Source: Malus domestica (taxonomy: Eukaryota > Streptophyta > Magnoliopsida > Rosales > Rosaceae). From it: a DNA stretch of 64,000 nucleotides. Position numbers and translations under genes: made by a program. The stretch is taken from the NCBI RefSeq assembly GCF_042453785.1, contig NC_091673.1:7647001-7711000 (forward strand). Direction: 5' to 3'. Numbering within the stretch: position 1 is the stretch's first letter; each line of letters starts with the position of its first letter. The notes below the pieces were generated by a model. It was not told the origin of the DNA and did not search any database. It was given only the letters and a program-made list of their open reading frames with translations. Shown in pieces: positions 10,954 to 23,336 of this stretch.

Positions 10954-12866
10954 TGATGCGTAAAATAAGTTAACACACAAATTAAACCCTCTTGTTGACA
11001 ATTGTAGTATGGATGTAAGTAGGGTATCGTTCTAGGCCGGGGATTAGGAGGGATTGCTAATCTATTCTAAATTAATTTAAAAATATTAAATAAGACTCAA
11101 GGACACAAAACTAGGCTAAAAACTCTAATAACTCGAAACACACTTAGGATAACTCAAAATAATGAAAACAATCAAATTAGACACTAGGAACTGCAATGGA
11201 CAGAAATTGAATTAAAAGACTAACAACAAAGAAAACTAACTAAATAAAATAATTTAATAATGGGGGGTTTGGTTTTGACGAGAAGTAAATTAAACTTAAA
11301 TAAATTACAGAATTGACAAAAACATGAAATTAAGGTGAAAGGATAGGTGATGGATTAGCTAGAGGGTTCTTCTCTACACATGACACATATGCAACCTAAA
11401 TTGATTTTCAGTTGTTCTTTCAATAAGTTGTGAATCTCAACACTTCAGATTAACCGTGAACAGCACTTTTTTAATCTTCAAGTTTTCCTTAAGTTATTGA
11501 ATTGGACGGGAAAACGCATACAACAATTCAAAAAATTCTTCAAAAGTCCCCTACGTGAAAAGCACAATAGAGATACAATCAAAGATCATTAAACTTTGTG
11601 AAAACTATAAGCATTGACGAGGCATTCGTAACTATGAAAAGCATGATACTCTTGCCAAGAATTCACTTAACACGATTGTGGATAACAACCTTCATTACTT
11701 GTGAATATAAGTTCATAACGATTAGGTGAAATTCACTTATATTCTAGCATCAAATTCATGCATGTAAATTAAGTATGCATCCTTAATCGACATACAAAAA
11801 TAAGTTATCAATCAAGCAGTTAAGCAAATTAAATCACAACTCAGAAATCACAACTGAAGGTAATCAATTCATATTACAAATATATTCATGGCTTTGAATT
11901 AACCTCTAGCCAAAATAAATTTAATTACACATTATTAAAACAGAAATAAAATATAAGTTTGGAAAGATTAAACCGAAAGAAGATGATTTGCTGCTTCTGT
12001 CACTAGCTGCCAGGCACTGGAGCTTCGCCCTGTCAGTCCTCACATTTCCTTTCTTTTCTGCACGTTCTCACCTTCTGACCGTCCTCACTTCTGCTGCCCA
12101 TGATCTCTCCTTCCTGCTGCTATTTTATTCTTCCCTTTTTTTCTTCCAGCTCACGCTGTCTCTCTCTACATAGCTGCCAACGCAGCCTTTCTCCCGCGTC
12201 TCACACGCCTCTGTCTTCTTGCTGTGCCCCCTGCTTTTCTGTCAGTCCCTCACCTTTATTTCTTTCTTCTTTCTTATTCGCTTCCCTCACGTCTCTCTAT
12301 CCTCTCTGACCCCGTGCTGCCAAAGGCAGCTCCATCTCTCCCCCCCAATTGCGTCTCTGCGAGCTGCTTTCTCCTCTCTATCTTATTATTTTATTTCCCA
12401 CTTTTCCAAGTCTTCTCTGTCTCCCTCCTCTATCCCTTTCACGCCTTGGATTCTCCTTTTTCTTCTTCTTTTGTATATCTTTCTTTGGATCCCTCATTTC
12501 CTGATTATTTCTCCCCCGTATGCCTTTGCTTTCCATTCTTTTATTCCCTTTTTTCAGCTGCCCTTGGATTCTTTCACCGTTCTTTTCTGCTCTGACTCCT
12601 TCACGTGTCCAGCTCCTTCTTTCTTTTATTCTTTTCACCCTCCCGTGTGGACTCACTTCTCTCCCACGTCAGTCCTCTCTTGGATTCCCTTTTTTTCAGC
12701 TTTCTTTATTTTTATTTTTTTTCATTTCTTTTCTTTATTCTTTCTACAAAACATAAATATGATGATGTTTCACAAAAATAACGTAAATAGCTCAAAAATA
12801 TAAGGAACTAACTAAGAAAAGACGAGTGAATTCGAAGTAAAAATATATATAAATATGATCCGATCA
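10954..12866. mobile_element. 1.9-kb solo LTR with 5-bp target duplication
   Basis: The sequence starts TGATGCGTAAAATAAG and ends CCGATCA, so the termini are TG...CA with a TGAT/ATCA inverted end. It is flanked by the direct repeat GCCCC at 10949-10953 and 12867-12871, the 5-bp duplication left by LTR-retrotransposon integration. The inside has no pol, primer-binding site or polypurine tract, so it is best read as a solo LTR left after recombination between two LTRs. The right third (about 11985-12760) is a pyrimidine-rich strand. ORFs seen there on both strands have composition-driven sequence and are not genes. Confidence 0.82.
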
Positions 12867-13090
12867 GCCCCATAATCATAATAGTCGACGGTACATTCAC
12901 CCCTGGTTGTCTTAATACGAACTTTTATCCCTCTTGTTGTAATGAGCTTGCTGAGAGTAAAAATCCTTCCCCTTACCAAGATACGTATACGTTTGGTTAC
13001 TTAGTGAGTAGCTAAATGAGGTAGGAAAGGATGCAATGGGTGTCTGAATGGCCAAGATCTCCTCACTTGGTAGAACTTGACTTCCACTTC

Positions 13091-14330
13091 CTACTTGTTG
13101 ATAGGGGTTAACATATGGGGGTTCCCTTGGTATGTCCTTACCTTGGCAAATGCATGATTATAAGCTTGCATCGTTACCTCAGAGTAAGTCTTCCAAATGT
13201 TAGCATTGATCATGTACTTGAAAAAGCATTCATGCATGCTTACTGTGAAGGCCTTGAGTGTTATTTTATCATCTGCCTCAGCACAACGAGAGTACTCATA
13301 GCAGAAACGACCGTCATATTCACGCAATGACTTATTTGATTTTTGACGAATAATGTATAGCTTATCAGCGGAGTGTAAGTGATCAGCTTGGAAGATGTGT
13401 TGAGCCACAAAAAGTTTTTTTAGTTCAGCGAAGGAATCCATAGTATTAGGTCGAAGATGACAATACAAATTGAGAGTTCCAATAGAAAGAGTTGAGAGGA
13501 ATATGAGACATCGTTCCTCATCATTGTGTCTTCGATATGCCATGGTAGATTCAAAGAGGTATATATGCTCAATCAGATCTTCCCTCCCAGTATAAGATTG
13601 CAAGCTAAGCTTCTGTTTCGTTTCTCCTTGTAGAGAGTCGCCAAGGATTCTCTTTATCAGAGGGTTAGGCCTTGGTTGATCCCAACCAGGGATTTGGGCA
13701 TGACATTCGACCTTTAGCCTATTCACCTCTTCGAGGAGATGCAAGATAAGAGGGTCCTGAGTGGAGTCAGGCATCATTAGAACTTTCATTCGTAAGTTTT
13801 CCTTATCCCTTGGAAGTATGGAAGTTTGGTCAAAGGCATGTGATTTTTTCTTAGATTCACCGTACTGGCTTTCAAGATGTGCCATTTGGAAATCCCCCGA
13901 GTCTCCTTCACCTTCTTCTTTCCATTCCTTCTACAAGAATGTGCCTTTCTCCACTTCTCCTACTTTGGGTCGAAGCAGTTAGGTTAAGAAAAGTCTCATG
14001 TTGATCGACATTTCGATGAATAGCTCGCTTCTCATCAGGAATACCCATGTCGAAGGTAGGTGACCCTCCATGTTAGGGGGCACCCAGTTGATGGTTGACT
14101 TCCACGGGGGTGATGAGCACGTGTGTTTGAGTATACCTAGCCTCATTGAGCATCTCAAAGAGCTTCTCATACTGCTTCTAAAGGACCTTGTTTTTCATTG
14201 CTATCTTGTTATTATGAGCCTCCAACTCTTCGACTTTAGCTTGAAGAGCAAACTTCTTTCGTTCCTTCTTTCGCTGCCTCACACTAGGCGTGATAGGGGT
14301 GTCATTCTATGTGTTATGGCTTCCTTCGCT
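13091..14330 (-). pseudogene. Tat gag (minus-oriented element)
   Basis: The minus-strand ORF 13885-13091 (264 codons) matches a Retrotrans_gag domain. Recognisable parts are GDSLQGETKQKLSLQSYTGR, the HIYLFESTMAYRRHNDEERC segment and FVAQHIFQADHLHSADKLY, typical of plant Tat gag. Upstream on the same strand (about 14330-14060), a frame with stops encodes the Lys/Glu-rich coiled-coil N-terminus of such gag proteins (..RQRKKERKKFALQAKVEELEA..). Sequence after the gag stop does not continue into protease or RT but reaches post-integrase spacer once the 10954-12866 insertion is removed. The element is thus a pol-less derivative, or has lost pol by deletion. Confidence 0.82.
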
Positions 14331-14411
14331 CCCTATGGGATGCTTGGTCAAAAAAGAGTGTACATATGGTGGAAACTAGCTTGACAAAGCTGAAGATAGT
14401 AGGAATAAGTG

Positions 14412-14434
14412 CGTTTCCCACAGACAGCGCTAAA
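14412..14434 (-). other. Primer-binding site of the minus-oriented element
   Basis: Directly inside the LTR, the minus strand reads TTTAGCGCTGTCTGTGGGAA. The same position next to the 23337-23673 LTR reads TTTGATGCCGTCTGTAGGAA. Both resemble a GGCGCCGTCTGTGGGAA-type tRNA primer site used by Tat elements. Its position fixes the LTR at 14435-14951 as a 5' LTR in minus orientation. Confidence 0.7.
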
Positions 14435-14951
14435 TGTTAATGCACAAAATCAGTGGGGACTTTGGTACAACAGAAAGTGTCAAGTTTGTGACCTTCGCTA
14501 GATTGCTCTGATCACTAATGTGGATAAGTATGTAAATTGACAAAGACATGGAAGCAAACACAAGATGTACGTGGTTCACCCAGATTAGCTACGTCCATGG
14601 AGTAGAGGATTTCTCATTAATTGTGAAGGGTTTTCACAAGTACATAGGTTTAAGCTCTCCTTTAGTGAGTTCTAGTGAATGATTTAGTACAAATGACATT
14701 AGGCAATATTATGAGAGAATGATCTCCTTTTATAGAAGAAAGTTTCTAGCTTTGTTCTTACTTTGACATGTGTCATGCTGTGATTTACCTCTAATGTTGA
14801 CACGTGTTGCGCTATGATTGGCCTCTGATGTCGACACATGCCGCACTATGATTGGCCTCCTGGTTGGAGGGAAACTCTTGTGGATCTTTGACGGTATAAC
14901 GTTGACATGTGCTCAGTAGTTTCGGGATTTGTCAAGTATGGTACAAATACA
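14435..14951 (-). mobile_element. 5' LTR of minus-oriented Tat element
   Basis: The LTR spans TGTTAATGCACAAAATC to GTACAAATACA. It is alignable over its length with the complete solo LTR at 60036-60564, which starts TGTTGATACACAAAATC and ends GTACAAACA. Coding sequence of a CACTA transposase begins immediately to its right, so this is the insertion border. The matching left border and LTR are not visible, so the target duplication cannot be tested here. Confidence 0.8.
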
Positions 14952-17106
14952 TGATAATGACTCTTTTGATAACTGAGGATCATAGCAGGTTAATCAATGT
15001 TTATTTAAGGCCATTGGTTGATGAGCTAAAGGATTTATGGACAAACGGTGTGCGCATGAACAATAAGTCCACTAGGAAGATGTTCACTTTACGGGCAGCA
15101 ATTATATGGACTGTCAACGATTCTCCAGCATATGCAATGGTTTCTGGGTGGAGCACTAAGGGTTATATTGCATGCCCTGTATGCAAGGATGATGTAACAT
15201 TTGGTTAGCATGCCAAAAAAGTTTGTTACCTTAGTCATCGGAGATGGTTGCCATAGGACCACAAGTGGCGAGAAAAGGATAAAGAGTTTGACGAAAACAC
15301 AGAGCATCGCCTCAAACCTAGAAAATAGTCCAATGATCAAATTTTGTAACAGCTTAACTGTTTGGATTTTGCTCTGTTCAGGAAAATAGTGGGTCGAACT
15401 TGACTTTCTACACATATGAATTGGATGCACAAGCTTATGTTTTTTGAGCTCTCGTATTGCTCGAAACTAAAATTGAGACATAACCTCAAAATTATGCATG
15501 TTAAGAAAAATGTCTTTGACAAATTGATGGGCACCATTCTAGATATCGAGGGTAAGACAAAGGACACAATCAAAGCTCGTGTTGATTTGGAAAGAATAGG
15601 CATATAGAGGGGTTTATGGATGAATATGGATAATGATAAAGCTAGAATGGATCTTGCGTTTTTTTTCCATGAAACCGAATGATAAAAAAGAGTTTTTAAA
15701 GTTTGTATCGTTTGTAAAGTTTCCCGATGGGTAAATTTGCTGGACTAAAGAGCCATGACTGCCATGTGTTTATGCAACGCCTACTTCTTGTGGGTATTCA
15801 ACACCTATTGTCGGAAGATGTAGTGAAGCCAATCATGTTGTTGTTGTCTAGATTTTTTTCCCAATTGACGGCAAAAACGTTACGAAAGACAGACGTTAAT
15901 CAATTGCACCATGACATTGTCCAAGTCCTATGCAAGTTTGAGATGATATTCCCTCCAACTTTCTTCACAAGTATGATCCACGTGATTGTTCACTTACCCG
16001 AAGAGGCATTGCTTGCTGGTCCTGTCAACTATCGTTGGATGTATCTAATAGAAAGGTATATAATCCCCATCATTTGTTTATGCATCATTAGCCCACGCTT
16101 ACTAATTTGTATCATATCGTTTTATTTTGGCAGGCTTCTTGGGGAGCTGAAAAAAAATGTATGCAATAGGGCGAAGCCCGAATGATCAATTATAAAGGCT
16201 TAGGTTCAATACGAATCGCTTACTTTCTGTGGAATGTATTTAAAAGATGTGGAGACGACTTTCAATCATCCTTAGCACAGTAATGACATGGGTGTGAGAA
16301 AAGAGAAACTTTCTATTTTTACCCAAAGCGCACGACCTTTTGGAAATCTTGTATGAGGTGAGTCATTTTCCAAAAATGACATAGAGGTAGCGTATTGGTT
16401 TGTACTGAACAATTGTGATGAGATAATGGCATACTTAGATGAGCATGAAGAGATGATGAAGTGAGAACATTCATCACATTTGTATGCCAAGAAACATCGA
16501 AAATTGTTTCCACAGTGGTTTCTTGAATATGTAAGTTACAAGTGTTTTGTATTTGACATATATATTGTAGTATTTAATTTTCTCAAACTAACATGTGTAT
16601 GTTTTGTATAATATTAGGTGAATAAATTGAAAGCATTGAATTCCCCCACTTACAGTGAAGAGTTGTATAACTTGGCGTTCGGCCCTATTCGCGCTGAATT
16701 GTTCTCGGGTTGCCATGTTAACGGTGTCAAGTTTTTGGGGACTACACGAGATGACAACTTATGTACGCAAAATAGCGATGTCCATGTCCTAGGTGGAGGC
16801 AAAAGTACGAACATTGATTTCTATGGCAAACTAACAACTGTCGTGCAATTGCTTTACAAAGATCGATACCAAGTTATCATGTTTAAGTGTCGATGGTTTG
16901 ATACAAGCCCAAATAGGCAGGGAAGTGTTAAAATCAACCATGGCTTACTATATGTGAACATTAACAGAACTTGGTACGATGACAACCCTTACATTTTGGC
17001 AAACATGGCAAAACACATTGTGTATCTAGATGACCCTAAAGCTAGGATAGGTTGGAAAGTTGTTCAGAAGATGGATCAGAGGAACGTGTATGCTATACCA
17101 AAATAA
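14952..17106 (+). pseudogene. CACTA (En/Spm) transposase, truncated and broken
   Basis: The fragments on the plus strand follow TNP2-type transposase order. The core INVYLRPLVDELKDLWTNGV and SPAYAMVSGWSTKGYIACPV is at 14952-15208. LRHNLKIMHVKKNVFDKLMG lies near 15480-15530. A DUF4218-like block spans 15727-16185 (LHHDIVQVLCKFEMIFPPTF, EEALLAGPVNYRWMYLIERY), and a DUF4216-like block spans 16618-17106 (FYGKLTTVVQLLYKDRYQVI, CRWFD). Frameshifts near 15205-15420 and stops separate them, and some gaps are introns. The N-terminal half is missing because the Tat element has inserted just upstream; it presumably lies beyond the left edge. In the cell it would bind and cut CACTA ends, but this copy cannot. 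Confidence 0.88.
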
Positions 17107-17208
17107 GACCCAATAGACAATGACGTCGACAACGTCGCTGACCAATGTTTAGAATCTTCAATGGAAAATGATGCGGAAACACTTCGAGATACAAATCTTA
17201 TCCAATAA

Positions 17209-17406
17209 TTGTTTCAGATACAAGGAGTGTCTTCAATCGAAATACCGATTCAATCAATTACAATAGACCTCAGTGATCTTCCACGATACAATGTTGCAAT
17301 GGGCCTAGATGATGACGGTGACATAGTTATCGAGGAGGAGGATTGGCAGACTGAAAGTGATGATAACAACGATAACAAAAGTTATTATAGTTTAGATGAT
17401 GATTAA
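17209..17406 (+). pseudogene. Acidic C-terminal tail of the CACTA transposase
   Basis: A 65-codon frame ends in a very acidic stretch (IVIEEEDWQTESDDNNDN, then a DDD end). Acidic tails after the DUF4216 block are common in CACTA transposases. A short gap with a stop (TAA at 17104-17106) separates it from the previous block, so it may be a last exon or read-through remnant. Confidence rests on position and composition only. Confidence 0.45.
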
Positions 17407-17499
17407 TGCAATTTATTTGCGACTTGCCATGTAAAAATGATAGCGAAAGTTATTATTATAAATAAATTGGTTTTATTTGAATAAATATAAATTTTAAAA

Positions 17500-17720
17500 A
17501 ATTTACCCGGGTAAATTAAATTTTCAACTCATTGTGCGACGAACAAAATATTATTTGTCTCACGAATGGCATTTGCGCGACAATTAATTACTCTTCATCA
17601 CACAATGAGCTGAAAATTGAGCGTGCATGAAAATAATTTCGTGAAAATTTGAATTTATTGCTCGACGAATATCTTTTATTCGTCACGCAATAACTTCGGG
17701 ATTAAACTGAAATCGCAAAC
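17500..17720. repeat. CACTA-type GCGCGACGAA subterminal-like repeats, internal cluster
   Basis: Short diverged direct and inverted copies of a GTGCGACGAA / TTCGTCACGCAA motif cluster here, between the transposase and the second CACTA gene. A denser cluster of the same motif is at 27130-27470. Such motifs are normally transposase-binding sites near CACTA ends. Their occurrence at an internal position suggests a rearranged element or two abutting ones. Confidence 0.55.
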
Positions 17721-20716
17721 ACTTTTCCACTTTCCCCTCACCTCTCCTCTTTGTAAACTCTCCCTCTGATAGCCATCTCCCTCAGCTCTCCCTCACACTC
17801 TCTCTTCCTCCTCTGGCACCCCCTCTCTCTTCCTCCTCTGACAACCTTGTTTCTTCCTCCTCCGACAACCCTATCTTTTCCTCCTCCGACAGCGCTCTCC
17901 CTCTGAGGTAAGCTTCAATTTACTAAACTCTAGTCAAATTAGGAATTAGGGTTCTACAATTAGGGTTTTAATGTTTTGAATAATTGCTTTGATTTGATAA
18001 TTGCATTGAATTAGGGTTCTAATATGCTTTAGGGTTCTACAATTAGGGTTCTAATGTTTAGCCTAAGTTCCATGGAACTTCAAAGTCCCTCATCCAAATG
18101 CGCATTAGTTGTAAGTTTTGCCTTCATTTTCTTTTGGAAACAAGTTTGAATCTTGTGTGATGAATGTTTCACTAGATTTTTACCAGGGTGTGGTGCAATT
18201 TGGAATAGATAAAAATTTAATAAGTGGGGTTTACAATGCCTGTAAGTGTACATTTATGGTCATAGTGCCGCAAAAAAATTGGATATAAATTAGGTTCCTA
18301 TCCTTGTTTTGATACTCCATTAATTAAAACCTTATTCCTTTTTAATTTTTTATCAAGGTCCTTGGTATTAATAACATAATTAATTATTTCAATAATAAAG
18401 TAGTTTTATTTCTAAGTATATTCATTTAATGTTAAAAATGTTACAATTAGTATATTTATATTTATGGCTAAATTTTTTATCATATATTTTTATTTTTAGT
18501 TTGTACCCATTTTTAATTTGCAATCCTTTTTTAATTTGTACCAATTTTCTTTTCAATTTTAATTTGTACCCATATATTAATTTCTTTTTGTGCCCATATT
18601 TTATAAAGTTTTATTTGTATTTGTACCCATATTTTATTTATTTATATGTACCCATTTTTAATTTTGCTAAATGTACCCATGCTAATTATATGTACCATTC
18701 ATGTAATTTTTTTCAAATTTTTAATCTTAAAATGTACTCATTCTTAAGTATACAAATTTGTTATATGTAAAATGTACCCTTTATTTAATATAAAATCTAT
18801 TCAATTTTTTTTTCTAATCCATTTTTAAACTTATATGGGTACATTCTTTTTTCTTTGATTTGAGAATGTATCCATGTTAAGTTTAATCGAATAAATTTAC
18901 TAATTTTATTAAGCCTAATATCTTTTTCTGTGATTTGGAAGAATGTACCCATGTTTTGATACAATAAATTTTTGGTTAATTTTGATGAATGTACCCATGT
19001 TTATACACACACACACAAAATAGTATATTTATATTTTAATATTTTTAATCCCACAAATTATGGTTTTTCATTTAAAATCTCATTAATATAAACAACTATA
19101 AATTTCAATTTTTAATTTAAATTATATAGTAACATACATAGAAATAAATTATCACATTAATTTCAGAGACTTGAATCAAAAATTGAAAACCAACAAGGTT
19201 TCAGTTAAAGAATATTCACAGCTAAGGACCGCATCCAAAGTCTTCCTAAAAAATATAACCATTTTCGAAGTTCTTTGTTAGTTGGGCATTATCTGTAGGG
19301 GTATTTCTTTTGTAAATACATCTTTTTATGTCAGGTTATGGTCTACTAATTGTGATGAACTGTTGGCTCATCCATAACAGTACTTGCATTTTTAAAGAAA
19401 TCCATTATAAGCATTTAGCTATGCAGCTGGAAGTTTATTTATACCTTACTTTTGCGTAAAAGTAAAATCTTCCGGATACCAGTTTGCGAGGTTTCAAAAT
19501 TGGAACAAATCTGTTTGTTTTGATGGGATTCTCTTTGCGGGTGTGTGTCTGTTGAACTAGTAGAAAGTTTTACTTTCTAGAAGACGTTAGAGTTCCGTTG
19601 GAACCTAAACTGTTGTGTTCATGCACGGAAAAATAAACTATTGTTCATGACTACACTTTTCACAGATTGAATTGGTGAACTGCGTTGGTTGGAATTGGTG
19701 AACTATGTAGTACACTTGCATTTTTCTTGGTTGGTTATTTTTTCTAAGGAACTCTCTATCTCACATTTATTTTTGCAGCTTCTTTATCTAAAAGTGCGTT
19801 TTCAGTTGTGTTCTTACTTTTTAACTTCATGTTCTATGTGTCCTTAAAAGATCATTCTTGATCTGTAATTATAGGGTAGGTCCTAAATATTTTCTAGTCA
19901 TACTTGATAATTTTCCAACCAAGCACCATGGTTTCGGTATATGTCGTTAGATTCAGCTCAGCTTACATGTTCCAGGAACATCTATGGGAAAGATTTATCC
20001 TTTTCTATACATCAATCCCAATTTGTAAGAATTAAGGTTAAAAGTTTGTATTTTGACTATTTTCTTAACCCTTTTTATGCAAAAAATTATGGCTTGAAGT
20101 ATAAGCTTGACTTTCATAGCATTTTGAAAAATTAATTTAGCATTAGACTTAAGCTTATATTTTTGGTACTAGATTTTATGAAATTTGTTTTTTTCAAGAT
20201 GGAGAAGATCCAAGCTCATAAGAACTAGTTTTAGATTCTTCCATTAACAGATAGTCTCATGTTATGTTGTGTTCTTACTTCTTCATATTATTGTATTGCA
20301 CAAGATATGCAAGCTTCAAGAAAGCTTATGAAATGTCTATGGCAGAGTCCTCATAAATTTTGGTTTAATCAACAATCGAAGAAATAAATGCCATCTTGTG
20401 TGTGACGGGCTGGTGTACGACCCACACTCTGAAAGTTCCCATTTAGTTGGACTATATGTTTTTCTTCTTTCTATTAGTGTATCAATTGCAGAAATCTAAC
20501 TTTTTTTCTCTTGCTTCATATTTTGTTAATTTGTGGTTTCTCTTCAAACAATAATGTGAATTCAATGGCAATGCTTTTTATTTTCAGTTGGAAATAGTCT
20601 ACCTAATATGCACTAATATGCACAATGTTTTAATTTGGCTGTTTGAATGTTGTAATCGTAATTGGTTGTTTAGCCATATATATGCATTGAATTTTTTTTT
20701 CCTTCTAATTGTGCAG
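17700..20716 (+). other. 5' leader and long intron of the second CACTA gene
   Basis: A CT-rich tract (17700-17908) with tandem CTCTTCCTCCTCTGACAACC units resembles a 5' untranslated exon and ends in a donor-like CTGAG/GTAAGC at 17908. The next good acceptor, GTGCAG/ATG, is at 20716. The 2.8 kb between is AT-rich, intron-like and without supported coding sequence. It includes a minisatellite-like run of TGTACCCAT units at about 18495-19000. Confidence 0.4.
18495..19000. repeat. Degenerate TTTAATTTGTACCCAT repeats
   Basis: About 15 scattered copies of TGTACCCAT, spaced 15-50 bp in AT-rich sequence, several preceded by TTTAATT or ATTTTT. The ORF predicted over it is very rich in Phe, Leu and Tyr and follows from composition alone. 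Confidence 0.6.
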
Positions 20717-23331
20717 ATGTCGCAGCTTATTAGAAGTCATAAGGCGGTGACGACTGCACCCCGTTCAATGCCCCCACCTCCTACTGCAGCCGCCACTACT
20801 CCAGCAGAAATGGATCCCAGGCTAGCTAATTTGTTGGATCCGGTTGATCTGGTTCGTCCCCGGGTCCCCCAGACGCCAGCATCATCAGCCTCTTTAATGG
20901 CACTACTTGCAGCTAGCATCATGTGTGGTCACCACCATCTCTGCAAGATTGACACAACATCGGCATCCACTACTGAGGCCTTGGGGTCACAACTAGGTAA
21001 AGTTCAATAACTCCCTTTATTTCCTTGTGAATTTAGTCCAAATAGGAGTGACTCGCTATTAGAATCAATGCCTTATAAGATATATGATACGTAACTCACC
21101 TTGGTCAAGTTTTCAGAAACCCATTTAGTTCATTATGTTCTTAATCAGTTTGGAATGGTTATTTCATCAAGTTTGTCTCTCCATGCCATGAGTTGTCAAT
21201 TTAATAGTAAATTTAAAAGGGCTACACTTAGTTTTGTTCTTATTAATCATCAATCTGCCATAAAATAGTTAATAGACATTTATAAGTCAAGTGTAAGTTT
21301 TCTACTGACTTAGAAAAGGGACTAGCCAAACGTGGCCATGCCATAGCAAGGGGCTACTTTTAAATTATATAACATATCTTACATTACCTTTGTGCTTCCT
21401 AGACTATCCTTTTTCCTTTGTTTTACTGAAGTTGTTTTGAATTTTCCATAATAATTCCTTGTTGTTTTTGTATTCTTGTTTCTAGAATTTTGCTAAGCTA
21501 TTATGATCCACACAAAAATTTAGCTTAGTGGTTTCCATGACTTGATCCTGCATATGAATTTAAATTTTGTTAGTTTCTCCAGCTTATTGGAAATTACTAT
21601 TACTAGTGTGCTAGTATAAAGTTTAAGTGACCGGCCTTTCTTTCAATCAAAATTGTTACATAATGCAATTGTGCGTTTGATCCAAATTTGGCTTATTCAA
21701 CTGTTGTGATTGTTTTTGGATATCATATATTATTCATTACAATGTCCAAGGTTTGAGAATTGTTATAATTTTAGGGGAGGTTCTACCGGAATTTCGATTT
21801 TATTTGTTGTGTTTGTTTAAATGTTTTTTATTTTTTTGCAGCAAAGAAAAATATGCGGGGACCTTGTCGCCAGTTGAAGACGGCAAAGGTCACCCGGTGA
21901 CCAACGGACGTATCACGATCGAATACAACAACCGACATCGGGCTGCACCAACGACGAAGCAGCATAGCACATTGGCCCACGATATTGGTCACATCGTTCA
22001 AACCTATTGCCCTATGCAATGGAAGTCTTAGAAGGCGATGTCGGATGAGGTGAAGACAAAGGTGCGTGGGCAGTTGTCGGTAAGTATCCTACCTTTTAAT
22101 TGTTTTCCTTCAAATTTTATATATTTATATTACTTAATGTATGTGGTTACGTTGTAGACGAACGACAATTTCGACGACATCAACGATGATATGTTGGCGT
22201 ACGTCAACAAGCTCTTCGCTGAACAGTACAAGCAGTGGAAAAGCGACCTGCACCAATATTTTGAGACATTTGATAATCCGCAGGTCGCTCTTGAGGAGGG
22301 TTGCCCGAAAGAGTTTGAGGACCGGGAAGATAATTGGGTGTGGCTCTGCAGTCATTTTCAGGAACCCGGCTATGCGGTACGTTTTTTATATTAAGTTTAA
22401 AAGTATTATACGTTTCTTACTAATGTTTATTGATTTTTTAATATTTCATTTAAATTATAACTAATGCGTTTGTTTTTTGTATAACAGAAGAAGGCGAAAG
22501 CCAACAATAGCAATTGGGAGAAGAAGACTCTTCTCCACCATTCTGGTTCAAGACCCTTCTCATATAGGATGGAGGCGTGGCAGCAAGTAATAATAAAGTT
22601 TTTCATATTCAATTTTTAATATGTCAATAATATTTTTTTTTCGTACTAACAATTTTCATATCTTGTTCTATTCAGGGGGGTTCAAAATTCCCGAAGATCA
22701 ATATCTTCAGCAACATTTATGTTCGACCCGGTGATGAGTTGGCCGAGTCACTTCATGTAAGTATTCTTCAATTGTAATTACTATCTTAGGCATTCAAGTA
22801 TCATGATTGTTATTTGAATGTTATTATTAATATTTTCATGTTATCTTACACAGGCGACGATGATGGAAAATAAGCAGTTGGTTCTTCCGGAGTCCACCTC
22901 CCAGCTTCCTCCTTACACTTCGCTCGAGTTTGTGGATCCCCTAGAGGATGCGGGGTTTTAGATCATTACGGATCAGACTCTCGGGTGGAGGCCGGTGACG
23001 TATTGTAGGAGGATAAGGAATGCCCGGCTATGAGAACCTAGAGCCTCTTCATCATCACAGTCAAAAAGTCAGGTGACAGCTTTGAAAGTAAATGTGGCTA
23101 ACCTTAGGACTGAGCAGGCCTCGTATAAGAGCCAGATGTCACAGTTTGTACAGGCCCTCAATTAGTCCGGCATTCGTTTCCCAGATCTTCGTCCGTCGTT
23201 GACATCTGAACCCTTCCAACCTGAGCATGCCCACAACTCTGCCCCTTCGACCTCTTAGCCCGTCCCCAACCTTGAGACCTTCCAGCCACCTCTGAATGAC
23301 GACCCCGTTGGTTATGCCGCATTATTTTCTT
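20717..23331 (+). pseudogene. CACTA second gene, TNPA/PTTA-like (Transposase_24), broken
   Basis: Inferred exons are 20717-20996, 21842-22079, 22158-22376, 22488-22586, 22677-22756 and 22854-about 23331, each with GT-AG borders. The 20717 start follows an acceptor directly. The product matches the plant PTTA/En/Spm family: a Pro/Ala-rich N-terminus, then NGRITIEYNNRHRAAPTTKQ and the WVWLCSHFQEP segment, HHSGSRPFSYRMEAWQ, and a helical C-terminus. It is disabled by a 1-base deletion near 21897 (CGGTGACC), a TAG near 22029 where Trp is expected, and further stops near 22960, 23031, 23163 and 23258. The retrotransposon at 23337 inserted just after the last stop. Confidence 0.8.
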
Positions 23332-23336
23332 AGTTT

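Noticed and set aside
11988-12803. Series of long ORFs rich in Ser, Leu and Phe (plus) and Arg, Lys and Glu (minus)
   Set aside because: They follow from a pyrimidine-rich strand inside a solo LTR; the frames overlap in all phases and no family is recognisable.
18429-18770. 113-residue hydrophobic ORF resembling a membrane protein
   Set aside because: The sequence is a translation of AT-rich TGTACCCAT repeats; its hydrophobicity follows from T-rich codons.
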